From Francisella persica ATCC VR-331 (GTDB lineage: Bacteria; Pseudomonadota; Gammaproteobacteria; Francisellales; Francisellaceae), in contig NZ_CP013022.1 in the NCBI RefSeq assembly GCF_001653955.1, positions 124,001 to 188,000 on the forward strand: a DNA stretch of 64,000 nucleotides, in the 5' to 3' direction. This document shows positions 7,583 through 18,412 of the stretch, one piece after another. A model generated the notes under the pieces. That model did not search any database. It was not told the origin of the DNA and worked only from the letters and a program-made list of their open reading frames with translations. Within the stretch, counting starts at the first letter, position 1, and every line of letters starts with the position of its first letter. Made by a program: the position numbers and the translations under genes.

Positions 7583-9259
7583 TTATACATATACAGACAT
7601 ATCTAGCGTAATTGTATTCATATGCTCACCAGTATACAGTCTTTGATACGCATATTCAGGGCCAAACAAAACATTATCATCAAAGTAAGCACGCTGAGCA
7701 GAGAAAATAAGCTGTTGTTTAATACCTGCTGCTGTTTGACCGAAACTTGGCGAGGCATTTGCTGTCGCCATTGGAATGGCTGCAGCATTATATGATTGTC
7801 CATACGTAACGTTAAAGTTAGTATTTCTACCACCAAGCACTAATGAATAGTTGGCCGCCCCATACCATGCACCAGCTAATACATTGCCTCCATTACCATT
7901 AAAATCTTCTTTATTTGTTGTACTTGCCCAACCAGCACCTAAGTTTAAGAACCCATCCCAAATTGCATAAGTTAAGTTACCATCGACGTTTAAAGCACCA
8001 ACATTATCACCACTACGATTTATTTTTTTCAATGAACTTGCGATCGAAGGATTATCAGCTCCTGCAATATTAAAGACATAACCAATGTTAAAACCAACTG
8101 CCAAATTTGGTGTCCAACTATCAGCATAGAATAAACCGGTTGAGAAGTTTGCATGCTTGTCATCTGAACCAAATACTGCAATATTGGCGTTCCAAACTTG
8201 GTCTTTATAGTCAACAGATACGTTGGTAACGTTACCTGGTGATAAGAATTTTGTGATACCACTTGTCCAGGTACCACCACCACCATATGTACCGACTGAA
8301 AGTTTATTTCTACCAGCAGTTACGAAGAATGGGGAAGTATCTAAGTTACCAAAAATTACAAAGGCGTTACCTAAACTAAACTGCCCTGACTCGTTAGTAT
8401 CAAAGTCAAATTGTGCTGTTACGTAGTGACCTAAATTTGATAAGAAATAAAGGTTAGCATTAGTCAAATATATATTTTGACCATTACCAGGATAAGAATT
8501 TGCTTCAGATCTAGTTATGCTACTACCAAACCATGCTTGTGCATCAGTTTCAATAAAGCCACCAAAGAATACTGAATAATCATCAAATTTTTCTCTTTGA
8601 CCTAATAATGTTGAAGCAAAAAGGTTAGAAGAAATCTGCCCGATTGGTATACTATTGTTACCAGAGTATGAACCTAAGTAAGTAACTTGACCTTGGGTTG
8701 TAATTGCCGGAGCTCCACCTACGTCAATACCACCTTTTTGGTTAAATACACCTCCTAATGCCTGATTGCCTAGGTTGATGATTGAGTTACTCGCATCGAC
8801 ATTCTCCATAATATCTGATGAAGTCTCACCACCAATTAAAGCCTGACTTAAATCTCTACTTTCACCATTTCCGCCAAGCGTACGAGGGTTTTTATTACCA
8901 TCAACCCTTGAACTATAAGTTGTAAACTGTGAACTACCACCATTAGATGTATTTTCTAATCCACTACCACTATTGCCTTGTTCTTTAAGCTGCTGCAACT
9001 GTAATTGAAGTTGGTGTACTTGTTGCTGTAACTTTAATAAAAGTTCTCTATCATTTAGATTTGATCCTGTAGCTCGTGCTGTTGAAGGTACTGCACTAGC
9101 ATTTGGATCTGGCTGACCTAATGTTTGATCACCAATACTAGTAGCTCCAAAAGGACCTCCTTGTGAAACAACTCTAGGAAAATCTTCAGAAGAAGCTAAA
9201 CCAGTACAAGCTAATAAGCTACTAACCAACAAACAGGCTTTTTTAAATTTATGCACCAC
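7583..9259 (-). CDS. fupA: FupA, outer-membrane iron-uptake protein
   Basis: A 558-residue exported protein that I recognise as FupA (58-kDa FslE-family protein), known in Francisella for high-affinity ferrous iron and siderophore-iron acquisition and needed for virulence. Order: a GTG start after 'AAGGGG'; a signal peptide (MVHKFKKACLLVSSLLACTGLASS, with 'LLAC' as a possible lipobox); a Gln/Leu coiled coil at about residues 70-95; a Ser/Gly-rich linker; then a beta-barrel-like C-terminal domain with aromatic, alternating strands ('DDYSVFFGGFIETDAQAWFG', 'HYVTAQFDFDTN', 'AFVIFGNLDTSP') ending in 'TLDMSVYV', a typical outer-membrane C-terminus. It precedes its frameshifted paralogue fupB. In LVS the two are reportedly fused by deletion; here both remain. 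Confidence 0.9.
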   Translation of the reverse strand: MVHKFKKACLLVSSLLACTGLASSEDFPRVVSQGGPFGATSIGDQTLGQPDPNASAVPSTARATGSNLNDRELLLKLQQQVHQLQLQLQQLKEQGNSGSGLENTSNGGSSQFTTYSSRVDGNKNPRTLGGNGESRDLSQALIGGETSSDIMENVDASNSIINLGNQALGGVFNQKGGIDVGGAPAITTQGQVTYLGSYSGNNSIPIGQISSNLFASTLLGQREKFDDYSVFFGGFIETDAQAWFGSSITRSEANSYPGNGQNIYLTNANLYFLSNLGHYVTAQFDFDTNESGQFSLGNAFVIFGNLDTSPFFVTAGRNKLSVGTYGGGGTWTSGITKFLSPGNVTNVSVDYKDQVWNANIAVFGSDDKHANFSTGLFYADSWTPNLAVGFNIGYVFNIAGADNPSIASSLKKINRSGDNVGALNVDGNLTYAIWDGFLNLGAGWASTTNKEDFNGNGGNVLAGAWYGAANYSLVLGGRNTNFNVTYGQSYNAAAIPMATANASPSFGQTAAGIKQQLIFSAQRAYFDDNVLFGPEYAYQRLYTGEHMNTITLDMSVYV

Positions 9260-9307
9260 AGTAAAACTTCCCCTTAATAAACCAGCAAACCAAAGAAAAT
9301 CTCGCTG

Positions 9308-9337
9308 AGTTTAGCACAATTATGTGCTTGGTTTCAA
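9308..9337 (-). promoter_or_regulatory. candidate sigma70-type promoter of fupA
   Basis: On the minus strand TTGAAA (9337-9332) is followed after 18 bases by TAAACT (9313-9308), with a TG-containing extended -10 just upstream. It lies about 50 bp before the GTG start of fupA. No clear Fur box overlaps it. Pattern match only. Confidence 0.4.
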
Positions 9338-9426
9338 CAAATTTTGCACCTTTTAAAAAGTAAATTAATAGCTAAATATTAATATATTGTGTAAACTGTT
9401 TCTAAGTCTTAGAATCACAAACTGAT

Positions 9427-11241
9427 TTAGATTGGCATATATGGTGCATATGTTGGTGTCCATGATGATAAATTAATTAATCTCTCAATCTCTTCATCAA
9501 GCTCGGTCTCGGTTAGATCTTCTAGATCTATATCAACGCCATGCACACCCTCTAAAATTGCCTGCTTAGCTACTGCTTTTGTAATCTCTTTAGTAACATC
9601 AACTAAATCTGTTATCCTAGCTAGTAATGGTTGAGTAATATCCTCATGGATTACCATTGGTGATAAATCACTTAATTTGTAGCAAGCTGCTCTAATCATA
9701 CCTTTTGTAAGAACTCGGGCATGTACAGCCACAGAACCTAAGCCTAAACCTGGGAATATAAAGGCATTATTTCCTTGAGAAATACGATATTCACGACCAT
9801 TATATGTCACATCAGGGAATGGGCTACCCGCTGCAATTAATGCATTACCATTTGTCCATTTAATAATATCTTCAGGTAATGCTTCACAAAGAGATGTAGG
9901 GTTAGATAAAGGCATAATAATAGGGTAATTATTATTTTTTGCCATAGTTTTAATAATTTCTTTAGTAAATGACCCAGGCTGACCAGAAGTTCCAATTAAA
10001 ATAGCACATTTTGTATTTTTAACTGTTTCTTCAAGTGTAATATAATTAAAGTCTTCAACTTCCCACTTATCAATTTCTTCGCTAGTTTTAACAAAAGGCT
10101 TCTGCTCTGGTGTAATTCTCTTTGCTCTTAGTCTATTACAAACTAGACCATATCTATCTACTAGATAAATACTGCTTCTAGCTTTCTCAATAGAGACTCC
10201 AGCTCTGTCAGCGATTACATCAGCAAGCTGCCTAGCTATCCCACAACCAGCACTACCAGCACCAAAAATAACTACTTTAATATCACATATACCACTTAAT
10301 GCTTCTTCAGTGGTTATTTCACCTGCATTTATTCTTATGGTGCTTGCCGTTTTGACAGCAGCTATACAGTTAGCTGCAGCAACAATACCTGTACCTTCAA
10401 TATCATCATTAAATGTACATAGCTTATCTTTATATTTTTCTAGAATACGCGTAGCATTATCGCGACCTAAATCTTCCCAGTGTAAAAACACATTTGGAAA
10501 TCTAGCTTTAATTTGAGTAACAAACTCTTCAATAAACTCATCATAAGTTTCACCAGAGACTCTTGGTAAACGTATACCCAAGTAACCTGAAGCACTTAAT
10601 AAAACATCGTTATTTGTACCCATATCAAGCTGTATGGGTAAAACTCTTGCTGGATCTATACCACTTGCAGCTACGTAGACCATAATCTTACCAATACTAA
10701 TATTCATACCACCGATGCCTTGATCGCCAATCCCAAGAATTGCCTCACCATCTGTAACAAGTACTAGATCAATACTATTGTACTCATATCGCTCTAGTAT
10801 TCTAGCAATATGTTTTTTATGACTTATAGAGATAAATAAACCGCTTTGTTTTCTAAATTGACTACTATACTTTTCAACTGCCTCACCTACTGTTGGTGTA
10901 TATATAACCGGCATTATTTCTTCTAAATTCTCACGCACAAAGTGGTAAAATAGTGTGGTGTTTAAGTCATGAAGCCTATTTAAGAATACATATTTTTCAA
11001 GAGAGTTAGGTTTCAAGTCAAGCTGTCTTCTTACTCTAATAGCCTGCTCTTCGAGACTTTCGACTTTTTCTGGTAGGTAGCCTATAAGATCAAAAGCAAT
11101 TCTTTCTTCTTGACTAAAAGCAACATCCTTATTTAAAACCCTATTATTTAAAAGCTGTCTACCTGTAAGATTAGTTTCTATTGCAAAAACTTTACCGCTT
11201 TTATTTCTTAACTTTCTTATTCTTTTTTCACGTCTTTCCAT
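9427..11241 (-). CDS. maeA: NAD-dependent malic enzyme
   Basis: Oxidative decarboxylation of malate to pyruvate, linking the TCA cycle to gluconeogenesis and NAD(P)H supply. The ATG at 11241 gives 604 residues, close to eukaryotic-type and SfcA/MaeA enzymes (about 565-600). The alternative is a GTG four codons earlier. Motifs: 'IMPVIYTPTVGEAVEKYS' with the catalytic Tyr; 'VTDGEAILGIGDQGIGGMNISIGK' with the catalytic Lys and metal site; 'FNDDIEGTG' with metal ligands; and a 'VIFGAGSAGCGIARQL' Rossmann loop for the dinucleotide. The C-terminus carries an extra acidic segment (about 40 residues, 'DLEDLTETELDEEIERL'). It is transcribed alone, divergent from ribF. Confidence 0.93.
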   Translation of the reverse strand: MERREKRIRKLRNKSGKVFAIETNLTGRQLLNNRVLNKDVAFSQEERIAFDLIGYLPEKVESLEEQAIRVRRQLDLKPNSLEKYVFLNRLHDLNTTLFYHFVRENLEEIMPVIYTPTVGEAVEKYSSQFRKQSGLFISISHKKHIARILERYEYNSIDLVLVTDGEAILGIGDQGIGGMNISIGKIMVYVAASGIDPARVLPIQLDMGTNNDVLLSASGYLGIRLPRVSGETYDEFIEEFVTQIKARFPNVFLHWEDLGRDNATRILEKYKDKLCTFNDDIEGTGIVAAANCIAAVKTASTIRINAGEITTEEALSGICDIKVVIFGAGSAGCGIARQLADVIADRAGVSIEKARSSIYLVDRYGLVCNRLRAKRITPEQKPFVKTSEEIDKWEVEDFNYITLEETVKNTKCAILIGTSGQPGSFTKEIIKTMAKNNNYPIIMPLSNPTSLCEALPEDIIKWTNGNALIAAGSPFPDVTYNGREYRISQGNNAFIFPGLGLGSVAVHARVLTKGMIRAACYKLSDLSPMVIHEDITQPLLARITDLVDVTKEITKAVAKQAILEGVHGVDIDLEDLTETELDEEIERLINLSSWTPTYAPYMPI

Positions 11242-11399
11242 GACCCAGACCACTTATAAAATTTTACGTTACACTATAACAAAAACATCTAACAAATTAA
11301 GTATCTATCAGTAGTTGCTTTTTTTCAACAAAAAATGAATACTATACGCTATTATACATTTTCAAATGTAATTTGCTTTAAACCCTTCTATTAATCATA

Positions 11400-12320
11400 A
11401 TGAAAATTATTACAGACTTAAATAAAACCAAAGATCCTTCACCAAAAGCAATAGCTATTGGCTCTTTCGATGGCATCCATCTAGGTCATCAAGCAATCGT
11501 AAAAAAACTCTTAACTATAGCTAAAGAGAATAACCTAGTACCCTACATTTTATTCTTTGAACCTTTACCTAAAGAGTTTTTCTTAAAAGAAAGAGCTCCG
11601 TTAAGAATATATGATTTTAGAAATAAAATAATCAACTTACATAAGCTTGGTGTAGAGTATATAATTTGTCAAAAATTTAATACAAAATTTGCAAATATTA
11701 CTGCAAAAGAATTTATCGAAGAATTTCTTGTCAATAAGCTCAATACCAAATATATAATTGTTGGTGATGACTTTAAATTTGGCAAAAACCGTGGTGGTGA
11801 TTATGAACTTCTAAACCAATACTCACAAACCCATGATTTTAGTGTTGATAAGGTTTCTACCTTAAATCTAGATAATCACCGTATTAGTAGCAGCGATATT
11901 CGTCAAGCTATTACAAATCATGATTTGGCAGAAGCCAACAAGCTCTTAGGTGCATCAATAAAAATTAACTCCCGTGTCATACATGGCAAAAAAAATGGTA
12001 GAAAAATTGGCTTTAATACTGCCAATCAGAAATTACCTAAAAATTCGGCTCTCAAGGGAGTTTATCTAACCAGAATTTTTATCGATGATGAGGTTTTCTA
12101 TGGAGTGACTAATTCTGGTACTAGGCCAACTATCGATGGTAAGAATAATCTTATTGAGACCCATATCTTTAATTTTAATAGGGATATTTATAGTAAACAT
12201 ATCACCACAGAAATAGTAGGTTTTATCAGGACAGAAATGAAGTTTAATTCTTTTGAAGAATTAAAATCACAAATATTCAAAGATATTAAAACTGCAAAAA
12301 AATTAATAACTACATTATAG
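11400..12320 (+). CDS. ribF: bifunctional riboflavin kinase / FMN adenylyltransferase RibF
   Basis: Makes FMN and then FAD from riboflavin. The N-terminal adenylyltransferase domain has 'AIGSFDGIHLGHQAIV' (HxGH nucleotide-binding motif) and the 'SSSDIRQAI' (ISSTxxR-like) motif. The C-terminal flavokinase domain has 'RVIHGKKNGRKIGFNTAN' and 'GVTNSGTRPTIDGKNNLIETHIFNFNRDIYSK'. At 306 residues it is the usual length. It precedes ileS and lspA on the same strand, the order ribF-ileS-lspA being conserved in many gammaproteobacteria. The gap to ileS is about 100 bp. Confidence 0.96.
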   Translation: MKIITDLNKTKDPSPKAIAIGSFDGIHLGHQAIVKKLLTIAKENNLVPYILFFEPLPKEFFLKERAPLRIYDFRNKIINLHKLGVEYIICQKFNTKFANITAKEFIEEFLVNKLNTKYIIVGDDFKFGKNRGGDYELLNQYSQTHDFSVDKVSTLNLDNHRISSSDIRQAITNHDLAEANKLLGASIKINSRVIHGKKNGRKIGFNTANQKLPKNSALKGVYLTRIFIDDEVFYGVTNSGTRPTIDGKNNLIETHIFNFNRDIYSKHITTEIVGFIRTEMKFNSFEELKSQIFKDIKTAKKLITTL

Positions 12321-12419
12321 ACTATTAACATAATCAGCTTTGTACTTTATAATTTAACTTTAAGTAATTTTAAATTTCTCAATATAAACTTATTATTTAA
12401 TACCTAAGGAATAATCCAC

Positions 12420-15227
12420 ATGAGTGACTATAAAGACACCTTAAATCTCCCAAAAACATCTTTTTCTATGAAAGGTAACCTAGCTAATAAAGAACCAATC
12501 ATTTTTAACAAATGGGAAAAGCAAGGTATTTATAAAAAAATTAGAGAACATTTTGCTGGGCGTGAGAAATTTGTCCTTCACGATGGTCCACCATATGCTA
12601 ATGGGAATATTCATGTTGGCCATGCAGTAAATAAAATTCTTAAAGATATAATTATCAAGTCAAAGACCCTAAGTGGTTATGATGCTCCTTATATTCCTAC
12701 TTGGGATTGCCATGGCTTACCAATTGAGTTACAAGTTGAGAAAAAACATGGCAAGGCTGGACAAGGTATATCTGAAGAAGATTTTAGAAAAAAATGTCGC
12801 AGATATGCTAAAAAACAAGTAGAAATCCAAAAAAAAGATTTCAAGAGACTTGGTGTTCTAGGTAACTGGGAACATCCATATCTAACTATGAATTTTGATT
12901 ATGAAGCTAATATAATTAGAACATTAGCTAAGATTATTAATAATGGTCATCTAAGCAAAGGATTTAAACCTGTACATTGGTGCACTGATTGTGGTTCAGC
13001 ACTTGCTGAAGCTGAGGTTGAATATGCTGATAAGGTTTCCCTTGCTATCGATGTCAAATTTAAAATCAAAGATAAAGACAAACTTGCACAAGCTTTTGGT
13101 TTAGATTCGTTAAATCATGATGCTTTTGCAATTATTTGGACAACTACTCCTTGGACACTTCCTGCTAACCAAGCAATTGCAGTAAACAACCAACTAAACT
13201 ACAGCTTAATTAAAATTGATGATTTTTATATTATCTTAGCTGAAAATCTAGTTGAACAAACACTGAAAAGATATACCATAGAAAATGATCAAATAATTGC
13301 TACAACAACTGGCGATAAACTAACTGGAATTATAGCTGAGCACCCTTTCTACAGTCGTCATGTGCCAATTTTACATGGTGATCATGTCACTGATGACGCT
13401 GGTACAGGGATAGTACATATAGCTCCTACTCATGGCGTTGAGGATTTTTACCTAGGGAAAGAGCATAACTTATCTATGGACATTTTTGTCAAAGGTAATG
13501 GTTGCTATAGCGAAAATACCAAACTATTTGCTGGAGAATTTATATTTAAAGCTAATAATAGAATTATCGAACTTCTTGGTGAGAAAAAGCGCCTAATGAA
13601 TTCTAATAAGATCAAGCATAGCTATCCTCACTGCTGGCGGCACAAAACTCCTCTTATATTTAGAGCAACGCCACAATGGTTCATAAGCATGGAAAAACAA
13701 GGATTGCGTGATAAAGCACTACAAGCTATCAAAGAAACTAGCTGGGCGCCTAGCTGGGGGCAAGCACGTATAGAAGGCATGGTTAAAGATAGACCTGACT
13801 GGTGTATATCACGCCAAAGAACTTGGGGAGTCCCGTTACCTTTATTTATCCATAAGGAAACTGAAGAGCTACATCCAAACACTATTGAAATACTACACAA
13901 AGTCGCTGAGAAAATTGAAAAAGGTGGTATTGAAGCATGGTTTAATGCTGATGAAAGCGAATTCATTGCAGAAACTGATCAGTATAAGCCTGTCAAAGAT
14001 ACCTTAGATGTTTGGTTTGATTCTGGCTCATCTAGTATGTGTGTACTAGACATAGACAAACGCCTAAGCTATCCAGCTGATTTATATTTAGAAGGATCTG
14101 ACCAACATCGTGGCTGGTTTCAAACATCGCTTTTAGTAGCAATATCTGCTAAAGGTAGCCAACCGTATAAAGAAGTTTTCACTCACGGCTTTGTAGTAGA
14201 TGAGCATGGCCGTAAGATGTCTAAATCTCTTGGAAACGTAACATCTCCTCAAGATATCTATAACACTCTTGGCGCTGATATCTTACGTCTCTGGACAGCT
14301 TCAACTGACTATAAGAGTGAAATGGCGATATCTGATCAAATCTTAAAAAGAACTGCGGATACTTATCGTAGATTGCGTAATACTGCTAGATTCTTACTTT
14401 CAAACTTAGATGGGTTTAACCCAGCGACTGATATTATTGAATTTGATAAATTAGTTAAGCTAGATCAATGGGCAATAGCTAAAACCAAAGAATTTCAGGA
14501 TAAAATCATTTATGCTTACAATAAATATCAAACTCATACAGTCGCGCAGCTAATACATCATTTCTGCTCTATTGAAATGGGAAGTTTTTATCTAGATATC
14601 ATCAAAGATAGGCAATATACTACAAAAACTAATGGACATCCACGCAAGTCTGCCCAAACAGCTATTTATCATATTGTCCATGCTCTTGTAAGATGGATGG
14701 CACCTATACTTTCATTCACTGCTGATGAAATCTGGGAAGCTACACCAAAGACTACTGACCTACCAATCCAGCTTTGTGAGTGGTATACAGAACTTAAATA
14801 TTTTGACACAGATTCTGAACTAGATCTAGAATACTGGGCAAAAATCCAAGAGATACGCTCTGAAGTAAATAGAGTACTTGAGATTAAAAGAAATGAAGAT
14901 GCTGTCAAATCATCTCTAGAAGCTGAAATTACAATTTATGCTGATAAGGATAATTATAAGTTACTAGAAAAACTTGGTAATGAACTTAGGTTCTTACTAA
15001 TATCTTCAAAAGCAAACCTAAAAGTAATTGAAGAAAAGTCATGTAAGTCAATTGCTGCTAATATCCCTGGCTTATCTATTGAGATAACTAAAATTGAAGA
15101 ACCTAAGTGTGAAAGATGCTGGCATCGCAGCCAAACAGTTGGAGAGAATCAACAGTATAAAGATATCTGTAGTCGTTGTGTCGAAAATATAACTACAGCA
15201 ACTGGAGAGTCACGTGAATTTGCTTAA
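12420..15227 (+). CDS. ileS: isoleucyl-tRNA synthetase
   Basis: Charges tRNA-Ile. The 935 residues carry '[16 protein letters not shown]' (HIGH-type motif, HVGH), the CP1 editing domain with '[14 protein letters not shown]', '[10 protein letters not shown]', '[10 protein letters not shown]' (KMSKS), and a C-terminal zinc finger with paired cysteines ('CERCWHR' and 'CSRC'). This is the bacterial, mupirocin-sensitive type in layout. An AAGGA site lies 9-10 bases before the ATG. The 3' end overlaps lspA by 14 bp, so the two are translationally coupled. Confidence 0.98.
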   Translation: MSDYKDTLNLPKTSFSMKGNLANKEPIIFNKWEKQGIYKKIREHFAGREKFVLHDGPPYANGNIHVGHAVNKILKDIIIKSKTLSGYDAPYIPTWDCHGLPIELQVEKKHGKAGQGISEEDFRKKCRRYAKKQVEIQKKDFKRLGVLGNWEHPYLTMNFDYEANIIRTLAKIINNGHLSKGFKPVHWCTDCGSALAEAEVEYADKVSLAIDVKFKIKDKDKLAQAFGLDSLNHDAFAIIWTTTPWTLPANQAIAVNNQLNYSLIKIDDFYIILAENLVEQTLKRYTIENDQIIATTTGDKLTGIIAEHPFYSRHVPILHGDHVTDDAGTGIVHIAPTHGVEDFYLGKEHNLSMDIFVKGNGCYSENTKLFAGEFIFKANNRIIELLGEKKRLMNSNKIKHSYPHCWRHKTPLIFRATPQWFISMEKQGLRDKALQAIKETSWAPSWGQARIEGMVKDRPDWCISRQRTWGVPLPLFIHKETEELHPNTIEILHKVAEKIEKGGIEAWFNADESEFIAETDQYKPVKDTLDVWFDSGSSSMCVLDIDKRLSYPADLYLEGSDQHRGWFQTSLLVAISAKGSQPYKEVFTHGFVVDEHGRKMSKSLGNVTSPQDIYNTLGADILRLWTASTDYKSEMAISDQILKRTADTYRRLRNTARFLLSNLDGFNPATDIIEFDKLVKLDQWAIAKTKEFQDKIIYAYNKYQTHTVAQLIHHFCSIEMGSFYLDIIKDRQYTTKTNGHPRKSAQTAIYHIVHALVRWMAPILSFTADEIWEATPKTTDLPIQLCEWYTELKYFDTDSELDLEYWAKIQEIRSEVNRVLEIKRNEDAVKSSLEAEITIYADKDNYKLLEKLGNELRFLLISSKANLKVIEEKSCKSIAANIPGLSIEITKIEEPKCERCWHRSQTVGENQQYKDICSRCVENITTATGESREFA

Positions 15228-15699
15228 ACCAAAATTGAAATATTTTATCTTAGCAATTTTGATTATTTTAGCTGACTTATACACTAAATATTTAGCAAAT
15301 ACACATATAGAGTTTGCTAAATCTGTAAAAATAACTAGTTTTTTAAATCTTACGTTGTTATATAATCATGGTGCAGCATTTAGTCTTCTAAGTAATGATC
15401 AAACATCATGGCAGATGATAACGTTTTCAATAATTTCACTGGTTGCAGCAATTGTTCTTATTTACCTAATTGTCAAGCAACCAGTTACTGAGAAACTTAA
15501 TCTATTTTCTTTTGCACTTATTCTAGGTGGTGCTCTAGGCAACTTTTACGATCGTGCTTTTCAAGGCTATGTAATTGATTTCTTAGATTTTCATATCGGC
15601 AACTATCACTGGCCATCTTTTAATATAGCTGACTCAGCTATTACATGTGGAGTTATACTCTTGATAACGGCATCTTTGTTTACTAAAAAGAAATCATAA
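15214..15699 (+). CDS. lspA: lipoprotein signal peptidase LspA
   Basis: Integral inner-membrane aspartyl protease that cleaves prolipoproteins after Lgt modification, so it serves the several lipoproteins in this window. A GTG start lies inside the ileS end, after 'GGAGAG'. The 161 residues hold four hydrophobic segments. Active-site regions are visible: '[14 protein letters not shown]', '[22 protein letters not shown]' and '[12 protein letters not shown]', carrying the two catalytic Asp. The gene end overlaps a convergent lipoprotein gene by 6 bp. Confidence 0.96.
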   Translation: MNLLKPKLKYFILAILIILADLYTKYLANTHIEFAKSVKITSFLNLTLLYNHGAAFSLLSNDQTSWQMITFSIISLVAAIVLIYLIVKQPVTEKLNLFSFALILGGALGNFYDRAFQGYVIDFLDFHIGNYHWPSFNIADSAITCGVILLITASLFTKKKS

Positions 15700-16161
15700 T
15701 GACTTTTTATAGTCAGTATATAATTGGCGCGCTTTGAATTCATTGCCGCCATAAGATATATTGTAGATTGTTTGACCCATTTTTGAATCATGTTCCATAA
15801 TAATACCAACATATTTTACATTAGGAAGAGGCTTATTAACCTCGGCAATAATCGTAGCTATCAAAGGTAATTTTTCATTTACCATAATTGTATAGCCATT
15901 AGTTTTTAAATAGCTGACTAACTTATTATATCTATTATTAAAATCAACACCATCAAGACGAATAATTTGATCTGGATAATTTGCTACTAAGAATCTTACT
16001 CCATCGATATCATTTGTATGCTTACTAAAATCAATTTGTTTAACCACACTATATCTTGTTAGTTTCTCATAATGGGTAATATTATCCTCTAAATCACTTT
16101 TTATAGTACATGAAGCCATTACCAAACTTGCCAAACAAAAGGGTAAAATTTTCTTGGACAT
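15694..16161 (-). CDS. small predicted lipoprotein of unknown function
   Basis: A 155-residue protein with a lipoprotein signal: 'MSKKILPFCLASLVMASC', with cleavage before Cys17 (MAS-C). The mature protein has no domain I recognise; it is mixed and hydrophilic, with motifs such as 'VRFLVANYPDQIIRLDG' and 'GYTIMVNEKLPLIATIIAEV'. The 3' end overlaps lspA convergently, which limits terminator space for both. Its location is expected to be outer or inner membrane, periplasm-facing. Confidence 0.75.
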   Translation of the reverse strand: MSKKILPFCLASLVMASCTIKSDLEDNITHYEKLTRYSVVKQIDFSKHTNDIDGVRFLVANYPDQIIRLDGVDFNNRYNKLVSYLKTNGYTIMVNEKLPLIATIIAEVNKPLPNVKYVGIIMEHDSKMGQTIYNISYGGNEFKARQLYTDYKKSL

Positions 16162-16317
16162 ATTTAGACCTAATAACCTAAAATATTCAATACTGTAATT
16201 ATAACCACAAAGTAGCTATTTTATAAGCTTTTCAAATATACAACTAACAAAACATAACAAATCTTTATTTATTATAAAAATATCCATACAATATATAAAA
16301 AATAATTAGCTAAATAA

Positions 16318-16938
16318 ATGTCTAAAAGTTCTAGTACTAAAAGATGGCTACATGAGCATACTTCAGACTACTATGTCATCCAAGCAAATAAGCTTGGTTA
16401 CCGTAGTAGAGCAAGTTTCAAAGTCATTGAAATACAATATAAGTATCAATTATTTAAACCAAATATGTTTGTCGTCGATCTTGGTGCAGCTCCAGGTGGC
16501 TGGTCTGAGCAAGTGATAAAATATATAGGTAAAAATGGTAAGTTTATTGCTCTAGATCTATTAGAGATGGCTCCAATAGCTGGAGTAGAATTTATTCAAG
16601 GCGACTTCTCTAGTTATGAAACTTATCAAAAACTCAATACTCTTGTTAACAATCAAAAAATTGATTGTGTTATCTCTGATATGGCACCAAATCTAAGCGG
16701 TAATAAAACTTCAGATCAAGCAAAATCAATATATCTGCTTGAGTTAGCTTTGGATTTTGCCAATATGAACCTTAATAAAAATGGTTGTTTCGTTGCGAAA
16801 GTTTTTCAAGGTAAAGGTAGTGATGAATATCTCAAGCTAGTAAGAGAGTCTTTCAATAAAGTTATTCAGTTTAAACCAAAATCTTCAAGAGCAAAATCAC
16901 GAGAGTTCTATATAGTTGCAACTGGATTTAAGGATTAA
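16318..16938 (+). CDS. rlmE: 23S rRNA 2'-O-methyltransferase RlmE (FtsJ/RrmJ)
   Basis: Methylates U2552 of 23S rRNA during 50S maturation. The 206 residues fit the family. SAM motif I is '[15 protein letters not shown]'. The K-D-K-E catalytic set is visible in 'RASFKVIEI', '[13 protein letters not shown]', '[10 protein letters not shown]' and '[12 protein letters not shown]'. It is a single gene here, not next to ftsH as in E. coli. Confidence 0.96.
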   Translation: MSKSSSTKRWLHEHTSDYYVIQANKLGYRSRASFKVIEIQYKYQLFKPNMFVVDLGAAPGGWSEQVIKYIGKNGKFIALDLLEMAPIAGVEFIQGDFSSYETYQKLNTLVNNQKIDCVISDMAPNLSGNKTSDQAKSIYLLELALDFANMNLNKNGCFVAKVFQGKGSDEYLKLVRESFNKVIQFKPKSSRAKSREFYIVATGFKD

Positions 16939-17036
16939 TTTATCTTTAAAACATATGATTTAAAATAGAGTTTTAAGATTGGTTTACTTTAATAGTTTAT
17001 TTTTAAAAATCTCCTACAAAGTTTTCTTCAAATTTG

Positions 17037-17512
17037 TCAAGTAGATAAATTATATAATTTTGGCGCTATTTCATTTAAGTATTTATTTCTTTCTAAGATT
17101 TTATCCATAGTAATACCATAATTTTTCCATGTACCTCCATTATTATTAAAATTTTGTATTTGCTGGAACTAGTCTGCGAGCTATCAAACCCCAGCTATAG
17201 CTGCTATAGCTTTTGTCCTTGAGATCAGTTAAAACTTTAGCTATTTTTTTGAATTGCAGTAAGTTCATTTTGTCTCTATGAGTGTATATGACTACAGCAA
17301 ACGCAAAAGTATCGCCACTATGCATCTTGATAGCTTTAGCAATATCTAAACTGACATTAGCATACTCCGCCAAAATGTTAGCAGTCATGGCAACTTGCCA
17401 ACTTTGTTCGGCACTACCTTCATGACGATTGCTATTACATGGCGACTAAGTTTGGCGATAAACTTTTTTTAGTTTCTCAAGTTCACTAATAAACTCAAGC
17501 TGAGCTATTAAA
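17037..17512 (-). pseudogene. decayed HD-domain phosphohydrolase (YfbR/5'-nucleotidase-like)
   Basis: Joining frames gives a recognisable HD-superfamily protein: 'LEFISELEKLKKVYRQT', a TAG stop, then 'NSNRHEGSAEQSWQVAMTANILAEYANVSL', 'GDTFAFAVVIYTHRDK', and, in another frame, 'QNFNNNGGTWKNYGITMDKI' and 'LERNKYLNEIAPKLYNLST' to a stop at 17037. HEGSAEQSW resembles the first metal-binding His region of the family. The HD pair itself is missing between 'KAIKM' and 'GDTFAF', pointing to an internal deletion. With a nonsense codon, a deletion and a frameshift, the gene is dead. Only the fragment 17388-17146 remains open. Confidence 0.7.
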
Positions 17513-18397
17513 TTTTAACTCATCATGTTTCCATAAATCAAACATTTTACTTGCAACCAACCTATTAGCTTTTGCTGTTGGATGGCAATAATCCCAACAT
17601 AAATACTTCTCTGGATCACCCATTATCTCTATATCATATTGAATATTACCTAATGAATCCGCACCACCATAACTATCGACACAGGCATCAGTAACATTTT
17701 CAAATCCATATTTAGCTGGGTTCTCAACACAATCATTTAATAAGCTATAAAAATCAAAAAGCTTAAGATTTATATTTGGAAAAATTGCTTGTAATTCTGC
17801 AACACGATTCATTAATAAACCATTCTGTAGATTAACATTTATTTGCATATATGATTTAAAAAATTTACCCACCCAGTTAGATAGATAGTCTTTATATGCT
17901 GGTGCCTTAGTAACATCTGGAATATTCCACAATATTATATTCTTAGCTCCCATTTTTATAGCTTTTCGGACAATCTTATTAAGATCCCGAGCTACTCTAA
18001 ATTTTGGTACTAGGTTTATATATGGAATTTCATTGTAAAGCATAAACATAAAGTTATTCGCCCCACCGTTTATAACGACAAGATCATCATCAGCAAACCT
18101 ACCTTCTTCATTTTCAAACTTGACAATTTGTTCAGATACAGCAAAAGAATGATATCTTAGTAATGATGATGGGTTCGTACCATGTGTCAAAGCACCTCCT
18201 ATCGCATAATTTTTATGCTTGATCTCTGATAGCTTCTGATCTTTGGCAAGCATTTGAGCTAAAATCTCTGTTGAGACTAGTCCATTTGAAAATCTGCCAT
18301 CGTGATATGGCTTACCTGGTATATCTAGTGTTTTCATGATATTACCATTATCTAAAAGACTATCTCCAAAAACTACCAGCCTATTTATTTGTCGCAT
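17495..18397 (-). CDS. GDSL-family lipase/acylhydrolase
   Basis: A 300-residue SGNH/GDSL esterase. Block I is 'LVVFGDSLLDNGNI' with the nucleophile Ser, Gly lies in 'NYAIGGA', Asn in 'VINGGANNF', and the Asp-His pair in 'LCWDYCHPTAKA' near the C-terminus. There is no signal peptide, so the enzyme is cytosolic unless exported otherwise. It resembles thermolabile-hemolysin/phospholipase-like GDSL proteins with a 'PYHDGRFSNG' segment. The substrate is unknown. It lies between two pseudogenes, 15 bp after the broken amidotransferase gene, and probably shared its transcript. Confidence 0.88.
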   Translation of the reverse strand: MRQINRLVVFGDSLLDNGNIMKTLDIPGKPYHDGRFSNGLVSTEILAQMLAKDQKLSEIKHKNYAIGGALTHGTNPSSLLRYHSFAVSEQIVKFENEEGRFADDDLVVINGGANNFMFMLYNEIPYINLVPKFRVARDLNKIVRKAIKMGAKNIILWNIPDVTKAPAYKDYLSNWVGKFFKSYMQINVNLQNGLLMNRVAELQAIFPNINLKLFDFYSLLNDCVENPAKYGFENVTDACVDSYGGADSLGNIQYDIEIMGDPEKYLCWDYCHPTAKANRLVASKMFDLWKHDELKFNSSA

Positions 18398-18412
18398 ATT
18401 TAATCCTTGTAC

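Noticed and set aside
13628-13966. 112-codon frame antisense to ileS
   Set aside because: Antisense shadow of a conserved synthetase region; no independent signals.
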